This document shows positions 20,309 to 30,640 of a DNA stretch of 64,000 nucleotides, piece by piece. Position numbers and translations under genes: made by a program. The stretch is from positions 558,001-622,000 of the forward strand of contig BROI01000016.1 in the NCBI GenBank assembly GCA_027923505.1, given 5' to 3'. The notes below the pieces were generated by a model. The model had not been told where the DNA came from. It saw only the letters and a program-made list of their open reading frames with translations, and did not search any database. Every line of letters begins with the position of its first letter. Positions within the stretch are counted from its first letter, which is position 1. This DNA comes from Mayamaea pseudoterrestris. Taxonomy: Eukaryota > Bacillariophyta > Bacillariophyceae > Sellaphorales > Sellaphoraceae.

Positions 20309-22464
20309 CTTTCACAAACCTCAAACACACTTGTATGAACCTCCGTGTGTATCCCATCCACAAACTCGCCTTTTACAAAAATGCCTTTGTAAGATTCACC
20401 ATCGAACAGTGTCAGTTTGCCGTGGCCGTGGAACTCGCCTGCCTGAAATTCGCCCTCGTATCTGTCACCGGTACAAGATGTCCATATTCCATGCCCCTCG
20501 TAAGTGTTCATGTAAAAGTTACCCTCATACATTTCACCGTTGTCCCATGACAGCTTACCGTAGCCATGGCAGTGCCCATCTTTTAGCTTGCCTTGGTAGA
20601 CAGAACCATCGGCAGAGGCATACTGTCCATAGGTTTCCTCGATCAAGGCATCGGCCCAAGGCCCTTTGTACCAATTGGCGTTGCTACATGAAACCTCTCC
20701 TTGAAAAACTCCATTCTCAAATCTGCCTTCAAAGACAATGTCATCGGAACTAACGATGCGTCCGTGGCTTCTCACGTTTAAGGTATTCTCCCATGAGCCC
20801 TTGTACCAATTGCCAATGCTCCATGATATTCTTCCTCGAAATATACCATTTTCAAACGTGCCTTCGAAAACAGTGCCATCGAAATTAACTAGGCGCCCTT
20901 CGCCGGTAACCCACTTGTTGTTCTCCCAGGTACCTTTTAACCAATTACCTTCGCACAATGCTACTCCACCGTAGCCATGAAAAATTCCGCTTTTAAATTC
21001 TCCTTCAACGACAGTGTCAGTGGCGACGACGCAGCGGCCTCGGCCAATGACCCACTCGTCGTTCTTCCAAGTGCCTTCATACCAATCGCCATGGCTCATA
21101 AACGTCTTGCCGTTGCCATGGAAAAAGTTGTTTTGGAACTCGCCTTGGTAGACACTGCCATTAGAAAAAACCAAACGTCCTGGGCCGTGCATCAAACCAT
21201 TGAGGAAGCTACCCGTATACGATGATCCATTGTTGTACGTGAGGTGACCTTCAATGATTTTGCCGTCATTTACCTTGCCTATTGAGATGAGCGCCATTGA
21301 CTCTTCCAGTACTTCAATACTATCATCCTGTTGGCCCTTGAGCTTCCTACCCTCGACGATTTGGCAATCGACAATGCCACCTTTTGACTGCAATGCGTTG
21401 CTGAGCATTTGGCCATTGCTGATCCAATCTCTTAAACTCTGCTGCCCTTTTGACAGGAACGCCGATTTTGGATACGGAAGAAATCTTTCTAATTTCCACA
21501 GGTCCAGCGCGTCCTTGGTGATCGCAAATTTCTTGGCTTGGACGCCTTCGTACCTCGTTATAATCTTGGCAACACTAATGACAAAAGGCTGGCGCTGTCC
21601 ATTTACCTTCTCTTTTTGTTGCATACGAGCTGTCATCTCCTTGATTAACTCGTCAATCTCGGAAAAGACAGTCATTGCTTTCGCCTCGTCGCCGCTCCAA
21701 GCTCCACTGATCAGCTCGCGACGATCGGACTCCTTCAAGAGTGCGTATCCAGCAATGACTGCCTTGCGATACAGGGAGTGGTTGTCGGCAACGATGCGCG
21801 TGCAGTTGATGGACGTGAACGATGCTCCATTGCGAATTTTGTGAAACATATCAGATTGTACGAGTAAATAGAGAGCCCTGCTGACCAACATTCCAGCACA
21901 TGCTTCCTTAACGTTGACTCCTTCCATATTTGTTGATCCAGAACGTTTCGTCTTTATCTCCTTCAAATTATTCGGAGCAATAAGCGGTGCATGCGGTGCA
22001 ATCGGCGGCACATGCATGGGTTCTGCTGGGTCTGTCTGGTCCGATGCGGAGGCGAATCGGTTGCCACTCCCATTTTCATCCATGTCCATGTAGCCAGGAA
22101 CAAAGTCTATGTTAGCATCGCCGCAAAATTTCGAGCCAAAGTCGTCGTCAGCTACATCATCAGCTCCCAGTACTAGACCATAATATCCATGCACCTTTTC
22201 GTTCTCCGAGGCGGCAAACGACGAAGGGTCTTGTACGTCATAACCAATCTACTCGGAATCGTTCCAATAGCCATCTTTAAACATGTCAAAGCTATCGATA
22301 CTCTTCATCGTTTCGGTTTCTTCGTGTAGCAGTGGCGTCTGACGAGTCGACTCGAATGATTCATAGTGTGTCGAGTCGTCTTCGTCATCTCCATCCAATG
22401 AGAGCAAAGTTTTTCGTGGTGCAATGTCAAGTAGCTTGTCACCTACTACTGCTCGAGCCGGCAT
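20293..22464 (-). CDS. MORN-repeat protein 3, interrupted by one in-frame TAG
   Basis: An ATG at 22464 starts a 71-aa stretch whose composition and STRQTPLLHEE motif match the N-terminus of MORN copy 2 (STRQSILMEEW). It ends at a TAG (22249-22251), and the same frame then continues open for ~650 codons to 20293. I see no intron with plausible borders around the stop. The second part contains the conserved helical domain (GYALLKESDRRELISGAW, RQPFVISVAKIITRYE, LWKLERFLPYPKS) and then ~13 MORN units, several of them variants with Trp (WYKGSWENTLN). A downstream ATG such as MDMDENGSG (near 22089) could start a shorter protein. So it is either a nonsense allele, a shortened gene or a base error. 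Confidence 0.65.
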
Positions 22465-22503
22465 GATTAAATATTGTATGTAAGGTAATAGAAAGGTGTA
22501 ATT
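22465..22503. promoter_or_regulatory. Short 5' flank of MORN gene 3
   Basis: Only 39 bp separate the ATG from the first unit of the noncoding tandem array, so that array occupies the promoter position of this gene. Confidence 0.35.
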
Positions 22504-23821
22504 GTGGTAGGATATATCCGAACATGCTTCACGACATTAATTGAGGCGCTGCCACTGCGACTGCATGACGTTTCGTTTGTGGCGCATGCAATGACCCTCA
22601 CAATGACCGTGTTAGCTAATCCCAAAACACATTGCCTTACTTTACTGTTAGGAGTATGTGCTCAAAGAGTTATACACTCAATTACTGCTATATCTTGCCT
22701 CTCCTTGTCTTCTATATAGACAGAATTGTTGGCATCAAGCCATCAAATAGGGTTGCTTTGAAAACCAGTGTCAATTTGACTGTATCTACTACTTAGCAGT
22801 GTTTGTGCGCGCGGAGCGCGCAAAAGTCTTGCAAGCGTTGTGAAACCATTGATCCTACCACCTCCCCGCCCCGCGAATGTGTTTGTGGTAGGATACATCC
22901 GAACATGCTTCACGACATTAATTGGTGCGCTGCCACTGCGACAGATATGACGTCAAGCTTTCGGCGCATGGGCAACGACCCTTCGCAATGACCCCGTTAG
23001 CTATCCCAAGTAACATTGCTTTACTTTAAGAGTAGGCTCTCAAAAGAGCCATTGATTACTGTTCAATCTATGCAATCTCTAGTCTTTTCTTTTGTTCCAT
23101 AAAGACAAGATTGTTGGCATCTACCCATCTAGATTCTGGCTACAAATAAGCAAATTGATATGAGGCCAGTATTAATTTTACTTTTGTCTGCGGTTTGGCA
23201 GTGTATGCGCGCGCGAAGCGCGCGAAAGCCACTGCTCCCTAAAAAGCATTGATCCTACCACCTCCCCGCTCCGCGAATGTGTTTGTGGTAGGATATATCC
23301 GAACATGCTTCACGACATTAATTGAGGCGCTGCCGTTGCGACTCGATGACGTTTGCACTCGATGACTCTCAAAATGACCGTGTCGTTCTGCGACATCGCC
23401 TACCTTTTACAGTTGAACGAAGCTTTGTAAAGAATCGAGTCAATACTACGTGTCCTTTTATTGAATTTGTAGATATTTCCTTACTCGTATTGAATTTGTA
23501 GATATTTCCTTACTCAACCAATGCAGTAACATTTCCACAGCTTAGGTTGATGGTAACTGGCTATGAAGGACATTGAACTGCTCTGTAGTGTGGCCATTGC
23601 CTAGCAGTTGTATTAGCGCGCGCGAAGCGCGCGAAAGCCTTTGGACCCTTCATCTGTCCACTTCATCCATGCAGCAAAAGATTATAGCTTTTTATAATAC
23701 ATCTCATGTACCACCTGCAACGCAAGAGGCATCCCGACTAGTTGTGCGCAAAACGCGCGAAAGCCATTGTTCCAAGTTAAACCGTTGATCCTACCACCTC
23801 CCCGCTCCGCGAATGTGTTAC
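22504..23821. repeat. Three-unit noncoding tandem array with inverted ends and GC palindromes
   Basis: Each unit starts GTGGTAGGATAYATCCGAAC (22504, 22885, 23285) and ends ATCCTACCAC (22852, 23252, 23789), a 10-bp inverted repeat of the start. A conserved ~23-bp spacer (CTCCCCGCTCCGCGAATGTG) follows each. Near the end of each unit lies a GC palindrome such as GCGCGCGAAGCGCGCG (e.g. 23209 and 23614 regions). The first ~55 bp and last ~70 bp are conserved while the middles diverge, and unit 3 has two palindromes. Unit spacing is 381, 400 and ~537 bp. No coding potential seen. It lies immediately beside the Crypton gene. Confidence 0.8.
23459..23518. repeat. 29-bp tandem repeat inside array unit 3
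   Basis: TTGAATTTGTAGATATTTCC occurs at 23461 and 23490, the unit being 29 bp. Confidence 0.85.
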
Positions 23822-24111
23822 TATGAGTCATTCAGAGAATAATAACTGCATTACTATGGTGCAGACCCTCGACCCGGTACTGAACACGTTTTGGACTTAG
23901 TTGGTCCATGCGCGCCGGCCAATGGCCTCAACGCCGATGTTTCGCCAGAGTTTCTCCGACGACCGGTGATGGCTCCTCCGTAGAAACTCTACCACGGATC
24001 TACTTTTCTACAGAAACTCGCCTGCCGCAACTTCAACTCTGCTTTCTCGACGGACGCTTGCGAGATCAACCATGGACGACAAGTAACAAATAAAGGCAAC
24101 TACTAGCATTA
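23822..24111. other. Flank between the array and the Crypton gene
   Basis: No gene seen; may be the 3' part of the Crypton element. Confidence 0.4.
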
Positions 24112-26130
24112 TCAACGGCCACATTCACCAACGCCTTTGCAGCATGACTCACTAAACTTGATTGCAAATGTCCTTTCCCATCTACCGACGAACGCGTCTC
24201 TATCCTCGCCGCAATGTTTTTTGAAACAACGCGCGACGGGCGCCAACGTTCGAGCAAAATATTTCTTTTCCTTCGCATCAAGAACAATTCTTTCGACGCC
24301 ACCAATCGCCTCGACTCTATCATGCAGCTCCAGCAAGGCGTCAAGTTTCTGAGGAAGTGACTTCAACTGAGCAATCGTCTCTCGCCCCGCAAAGAAATTT
24401 GTTGGCGGCGTCGCATTCTTTGCGCGTTTGCTTGACGACGACGACGACGGTGGCGTAACTGCTGCAACCTTCTCTGCCTCAATCAACTGCTGCTGCTTAT
24501 AAATTGATTCGACGTGCCTTTTGTATCGCAAGCAAATGGTTTTGCAAGGATTACGAAGCTCCACTGGAACAGTCATGAGCCATTGCTCGAGGCAATCTCC
24601 TTCGACAGTCGACCACTGAAACTGCTGCGCCTCAATTACCAATGAGCGAACGTTGCGCGCCACGCCATGCGGCACTTTTAGTTGCAACACAAACTCGTCG
24701 GCGAGCTGGGCGAGTGATTTACCGGCATGCTCTTGGGGACTTGGTTGCGCGCCACCATTGTGAACGCCTCTGTATGCCTTGGCAAGCTCGTTTCCTGGGC
24801 TTGGATTGATTTCATTGGATGAAACAAGTGTATTGGCGTTCCCCAAATACAAGACGGCTTCTTCATGGCGCATGTGGCGAGCGTCGTATTGGCATATTCG
24901 CAAGTCCGCCTTTTGAAACGCCGCTTTCAAGTAAGCACCTTTGCGGAACGAGTGCATACCGAATCCCTTGCCTGTCTCAGGACCAAATAATTCAATAAAG
25001 CGCTCTTTTAAATACTTGAATATCGTTCCGTAGTCGAGTCGTTTAGTGCCTCTGTAGTCTCCGTCGTCGCGCCTCGTGTTTGCCCCGAGCGACCTGAGCG
25101 ACTGAAACAACCAACCTTTCTTAAGGCCAAGCAAATGCACCAACAGCAGCAGATGGCGGACTGGGCAGATGTCCGGATACTCATGGTCCGCCCAAAGATG
25201 AAAGTACTGTCCACGCGAGTCGGTCTTTCCGCGTATCTTGAGGCAGACACCGTTGATTCGTCCGTTTGCTTCGACGTGGAAGGACGACGCCTCAAAACTC
25301 TCCATTGATATCGTCAGCAACTCGTCGTCTGCTCTCAAATACAAGTTGATTGCAATCAGAACGGCAACCCAAACGCTCAAACCAACAAGTCCTTCGTAGA
25401 CAAGCAACGCGCCAAGTTTGCGAAGCTGCCATGGTGCAATGGCACAGGATCCGTGTACCTCGTAGTCCTTGTCGAGCAACTGTTTTTTTCCGTTGGCGAA
25501 TTTGAAACAATGTGTCGGCTGTCCAATACGTTTGATCTGACGGTTGCCAAAGTGTTCATTACATCCATGGCTATTTTGGTCGACGCGGAAAAGATTCAAA
25601 CAATCAACACACTTTTCCTTGAAAGAATCCTGCGCCTCGTATCCAATGGACATATGGAGCCATACAATGGCTGAGGCGAAGGCCTTCATGCTATGGTTAC
25701 TCTTCCATCCACCATTGCAACGAATTGGTTCATTGAAGTTAGCGTCACGGAGAAGCATCTCATCGTCGTCACGCAAAAAGGTGTTTGTGTCGAGTTTCTT
25801 CCAACGCAGAAACAACACCAGCGACTCAACCTTCATGGAAGGAACCTTGCCAAGACCAATAGGCCTCGGCAGAAGGAGAACAAGCATTGATTCCCAGTCT
25901 CCAATCATTGCGAGAAACCGCCAAAGCATCGAATAGTAAGAGAGGTAAGAAGTGATCTGAGTCTTCTCGGCCAAGACTGGTCCGTTGGTGTAGTGCCATA
26001 CATTACAGCGGAAGCGAAACGGAGGAGGCGACAGAGTGAATCCATTATGTGCCGCAGAAAGAACAAGCTCATTGTCAAGCTTGCTCTGCAGATCAGGGTG
26101 CAGAACGCACCATCCGCCGATTGAAGCCAT
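24112..26130 (-). mobile_element. Crypton-type tyrosine recombinase (DNA transposon)
   Basis: One uninterrupted frame of 672 aa from the ATG at 26130. The catalytic core of a tyrosine recombinase is visible: R266 in LYLRADDELLTI, a candidate Lys near 302 (RGKTDSRG), H393-x-x-R396 in GMHSFRKGAY, a His near 419-422 (ARHMRHEEA) and the nucleophile Tyr428 in AVLYLGN. HSFRKG is typical of Cryptons and relatives in stramenopiles. The C-terminal ~200 residues are low complexity (poly-Ser, KRAKN) followed by a basic helical region. No reverse transcriptase lies nearby, which argues against DIRS/Ngaro retroelements. Cryptons lack terminal inverted repeats, so the ends are not placed here. The open frame suggests a young insertion. 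Confidence 0.7.
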
Positions 26131-26612
26131 TGTTTTGTTAATGGCAATTGAAAGTCAAGGAGCCGCCATCGACACATTCTTTCATCGGCGAAATGTGAGG
26201 AGTACATGCTGTTTCGTGGCGCATTGGGAGCCTATTGCTGAGCGAGCCAATGCACTCCCGAGCCAGGCGAGCATTTCGAGGGTCGCGGGGTGAAGTTCAC
26301 CACGATACATCGCGGTGCGGACCTCACCTCACGTGCTCTACTTAACCCTCCAGTGCACGGTGATTAAATATCGTTGTACTCTAGCGTTATTATGGCGAAA
26401 GGATTGGCATCACATCATCAGCACGAACGAAATAATGATGATGAGCCCCGCTGCGACATGAGCAATGTCACGCACCGGGAACGTAGCACTTAAGATTAAA
26501 GCTAAAATAGAAAGTTTGGAAAGGTGAGATCAGAGGCGACATTTCCATAGCATAATGGGTACAATGCTCACAAAATCCAAGCTGCGCACCGCTAAAAAGG
26601 CAAGCCAACATT
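26131..26612. promoter_or_regulatory. Flank between the Crypton gene and a family A gene
   Basis: No gene. The last ~100 bp resemble the 5' flank of the family A gene at 19342 (TTGGAAAGGTGAGAT motif near 26516, upstream ATG at 26555) and probably hold its promoter. The rest may be Crypton sequence. Confidence 0.4.
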
Positions 26613-27302
26613 ATGAACTTGATCGAAACTCTCAAGATATTCCTTGTCGGCATTGCGGGCGTTCAGGCGACCCAGGATTGGACGCAGAGCATTCTTGCTG
26701 CGTCTGGCTCGGCCAAGGAACATGGCCTCGGGTCATTCTTCCGCCAATCCAAGGTAAAGAAGAATGCAGGCTTCGCATTCTCCCTTCCACATATCATGTC
26801 GATGGTTCAGTTCAATGCTTCAAAGGAGGAGGTCGTCATTCAAGTCCAACCGGGGACGACCCGCACCACCACCACGACGGGACCTTTTGCTGATGCCGAT
26901 CAGACGACAATGAATCCATTGACACTCCTTCGCATCGTTGACGAGGAAGCAACGAACCCCGTTGAAGCTGGCAACGGTGCGTCCTATGCCGTCAGTGACG
27001 ATGTGGGGACGACAAAGCTCCTCGAAGCCGGCAATGCTGCCATTTCGTTTCCTACCGCCACTGCTGCTGTTCTTGTTACGGCTGCTGATGCTGCTGCTTC
27101 TTCTTCTACTATTGTTCCTGACGATACAATGACCATGGATACTGCCGCCACTGACGCATCCAAGGATCAAGTCCTAGACTCGCCGGCAGCGCCGCCGTCG
27201 TTGGTACTGGGTAAGCGCAAGCCCATGTGGGGCATTGGCGTCAAGTTCAATGTTGCCTTTGGGCTAGCTCTTCACATGAAGACCGAACAAGACGTGCAGT
27301 AG
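26613..27302 (+). CDS. Family A secreted protein
   Basis: 229 aa. MNLIETLKIFLVGIAGVQA is a good signal peptide and parallels the start at 19342. Residues ~30-75 (KKNAGFAFSLPHIMSMVQFNASKEEVVIQVQPG) align with the family strands (TKLSLPLKIINASISF...WSIVVAV of the gene at 2578). A long Ala/Thr-rich linker follows, then GKRKPMWGIGVKFNVAFGLAL as the terminal strand pair with the basic-Trp motif. Convergent with the MORN gene at 27973-30338, as at 19342/20293. An ATG 58 bases upstream opens a second frame that overlaps the start of this gene. Function unknown. Confidence 0.65.
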   Translation: MNLIETLKIFLVGIAGVQATQDWTQSILAASGSAKEHGLGSFFRQSKVKKNAGFAFSLPHIMSMVQFNASKEEVVIQVQPGTTRTTTTTGPFADADQTTMNPLTLLRIVDEEATNPVEAGNGASYAVSDDVGTTKLLEAGNAAISFPTATAAVLVTAADAAASSSTIVPDDTMTMDTAATDASKDQVLDSPAAPPSLVLGKRKPMWGIGVKFNVAFGLALHMKTEQDVQ

Positions 27303-27972
27303 TTGTAAAACATATCTATCGATAGCAATAGAAATATGCATGTAGTAGAAGTAACTAAGTTGCCTTTGTGGGAAAAGCTATCGCTAGCCTGTGCGTTCGC
27401 TTAACTAACCGAAAGGATGTGAAGCTAATCCATCTTACTTTAAAAAAAGTGATAGACAGTTATGCCTCCACTGCAGCAGTCATGAGGCACACTACACGTA
27501 ACGAAATTTGGTCGTCACATCGCGGGTAGTTTAGCTACTGGTAGTCGTCGTTTAAAGTTTGAACTAAGCTCACGGCAATGGAGGCACGCGCACTTTCCGC
27601 AAAAACCATGCTTACTTTAATGAGTAAGCTTTAGCTTGGACATGAAGCGAGGCGCAAACGTGCCGGTCCGAGATGGGCTCGTCAATCTCGCCAAACGCCA
27701 AAGCATATCCAACGACTAACCGGCAAGGCAAACACATACTTAAAACCGTTTCGTAGACAATCAAAGCGGGCAAAAACTATCTACATTGCGGCAACGAGAC
27801 GAACCTGCTGTGCTCCTGCTGCAATCGCCAAATGTTCCATGGATCATGCCGTTCTCGTCTCCACAGTCAACTCTGCACAGTGCAAGTCATGAAGATCTTG
27901 CTCATTTCTCGCTTTGAAACAAGCTTACCAAAAAAAGATTTTCGCAACGGATATGCGCACCCCGTGTTGATT
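27303..27972. other. Intergenic, convergent gene ends
   Basis: 670 bp; no gene, RNA or repeat recognised. Confidence 0.5.
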
Positions 27973-30338
27973 CTACATTCTCACGGGCATTCCATTCCGC
28001 CATTGACCTTCATGGCGCAAAGTACCATCCGGATGAACCTCCTTGCCGTAACCATCCATCTCGCCGTGCAACCAGTTGCCCTCGTACCAGCCGCCGTCGC
28101 TCCACAACATCTTGCCGTTGCCTGAGAATTCGTTTTTTGAAAATTCGCCTTCGTAAACACTATGGTCCATAAATTCGCAACGTCCCTTCCCGTGTCTCAT
28201 TCCATTGACCCAGCTACCAGTGTATGTTGATCCATCCTGGTAAGTCATTTTACCTTCAATCATTTGGCTCTTTATGTACTCGCCTACAAAGACGCGACCA
28301 TAGGCAAACTCCATGATACCACGACCGTGCTTGTGACCATTCTTGAACTCGCCTTCGTAATAATCACCTTCACCGTTTGACAATTTACCATGACCAGTCC
28401 AACTTCCATGCTGCCAGTTGCCTGCTCAAATTGGGAAACATTGAAAAGAGTGAGCAAAATGCAACATGGTTACTTACTAGCACACATGATGAGGCCTTGG
28501 TATTCAACCTCACCTTCATACCAGCGACCAGCACGGTCATACTCAAGCCGCCCATAACCATGAGGCAAGTTCGTTGCTGAACTAATTGGCCCTGTATATG
28601 TCCCTTGTTCCCCGTATGGGTCGGTAATAACAAATGCTTGAACCGGATACGTCCCCGTGTCGGCCAAGCTGGAATGATCCGTACCATGCTCTCCCTTGTT
28701 GATATCGCTCTTGCCGTCACAAGGGACAGATGATTCGCTAGTTGACCCAGTCGATTTTCCTTCATTGCGGGAGAGATGAGCAACAGCAAAGGCTTCCAAA
28801 TCAGACCTTAGCTGCAAATTAGCCGCCATCAGTGCGCGTAAGGCGGCATCATGGCTGTTGCTCCATTTTGTATCTACTTTAAGTTCGCAGTCATGAAGCG
28901 ATGATCGCCCTGCCCGAGATGAGTCGTCCGCAAGTGACTCCGCCAAGGATACGCTTGTGTCGCTACGTTTGTATCTCCGACTTGTTTCACTATCATAGCT
29001 ATACCTGGATCGTTGCGACCCTCGTGAAGAATCGTCAGCAAGCGATGCGCTTGAAGCGCTACGTTTGTATTCCACACTTGTTTCACTCTCGTAGTCTAAA
29101 CCTTCAACGCCAGATCTAGAGTGATACGATCCTCGAGCTGAATTGTCTTCAAGCGATATATGCTGTGGAATAAGATCAAGACCAGGATCTTCAACGATCC
29201 ACTCCTTCAACGTTTGCTTTGTTTTCAAAAGATATGACTGTCCACGAGGTGGAAGGAAATTTTCCAGCTTCCAATTTGTAAGCTTGGCTTGAGGACTCTT
29301 CTCATAGATCTGTATTTTAGAAGCAATGCCTAGCACGTAGGGCTGGCGCCGAGGATCAATGTTTGAAATCGACTTCCCGTCCATACGCGCCGTCAGCTTC
29401 ACAGCCCACTCGTCAACTTGCGCGAATTTTGCCTTCGCTTTCGCGCCGTCGCTCTTCCACTGCCCGTGAATTAACTCGTATCTGTCGTCGTTGTCCAGCA
29501 GCGCATAACCAGCAGCAATAGCCTTGCCAAACTTTGTGCCATCGACGGGTGTAATACCTTCAATCCGGATTGACTCGATTGCTGCTCCTTTTCGGCCAAC
29601 CAAGTCAAATTTCCCGGCCTCAAACAGCTCAAAGAGCGCCTCGCTCACGGGCATCTTGTAGCATCGTCCCTGGACCTTTACTTTATCGTCCTGAACATGT
29701 TTCATCTTTTGTTTATATTGCGAGCGGGTCGTCTCGTGGAACAGTTGTTCCAAATTTATATCCACAGCTACTGACAGGCTTGTCTTGGCCACTGCGAACG
29801 AATTTGATGCATTATGGTGAGAAGCGACTTGATTATTTTCATTCTGTGCTGAAGATATACCATCGGGCTGCTGTTGATTGCCAATGGCGTATTCCGTCTC
29901 CGTGGCGTTCGCCTCAGCGTCGGACGGTTCCGGTGATCGACTAAAAAAAAGATCGGTCAGTGAATGGATCGACGAGGATTTGGAGCCATCCGAGCTACCA
30001 GAGCCGCCCTTGCTCAAAAATTGAGTCCAAGGATCAGGTGACGACGATTGTGCTTCTTTCTCGGAAACGGACAATCCATCGATGTTCGCTGTAACATTTT
30101 CCAAAATAGGCGTATGAATCGATGATGGCAGGCTTGAGTCCTGCCGATTGCAAGTTGAACTATTAGGTAATGGATCATCCCATTCTTGAGAAACTACCTC
30201 TCCTTCTGGCGACGCTTTGTGATCATCAAGGTACGACAGAAAACTGTCGTTCGAGAGAGAGAGAGCCGGAGAACTTGCGTTCGGCCTGTTCGCCCCTTCT
30301 GATTCTGATAATGCAGATGATTCCTTTTTGGTTGACAT
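27973..30338 (-). CDS. MORN-repeat protein 4, two exons
   Basis: Exon 1 is 30338-28478, exon 2 is 28421-27973. The intron 28422-28477 (56 nt) starts GTAAGT and ends TTGAGCAG, and splicing restores a MORN unit (CA-SNWQHGSWTGHGKL). Start at 30338 (MSTKKESS) because the frame further up has no ATG. Residues 1-200 are Ser/acidic-rich. A conserved helical domain follows (GYALLDNDDRYELIHGQW, RRQPYVLGIASKIQIYE, LTNWKLENFLPP), then Ser/Tyr/Arg repeats, a coiled segment and ~8 MORN repeats ending EVHPDGTLRHEGQWRNG. It is the only intact MORN gene here with a full N-terminus. Divergent from the LRR-like gene. Confidence 0.8.
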
Positions 30339-30640
30339 TCTCGAGCAGCACCAATCTTCACGGCTATTCTTATGAGCGGCTATATGCAATGGAAAGGTCG
30401 AAAGGATCGGCAGAAAAGTGCCGACGGCATGATTGTCAAGGTGTCGCGATCATCGTTTCGTCAGGTGTGCATCGTACCGGTTTTGAATGACGTCATCATG
30501 ACGCCGCCCATCAATCAATCCAATTCTGCACGAATGAAGCGCGGCATGCTCGTTTATCCGATCCACCTTCTGCCGCAAAGAGCGATCACAATTTGCAAGA
30601 GGTCCGTCTTCTACCCTCGCAGTTGGCGGTAGATATATAT
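30339..30640. promoter_or_regulatory. Divergent intergenic region
   Basis: 302 bp between two outward-facing starts. A TATA-rich stretch (AGATATATATATGTTATAT, about 30631) overlaps the start of the + gene. No other motif recognised. Confidence 0.35.

Noticed and set aside
22504-23821. CRISPR-like repeat array
   Set aside because: Units are 380-540 bp with long conserved ends, the wrong size and kingdom for CRISPR.
24112-26130. DIRS or Ngaro retroelement as the source of the tyrosine recombinase
   Set aside because: No reverse transcriptase or RNase H sequence is seen within several kilobases; a single recombinase gene fits a Crypton.
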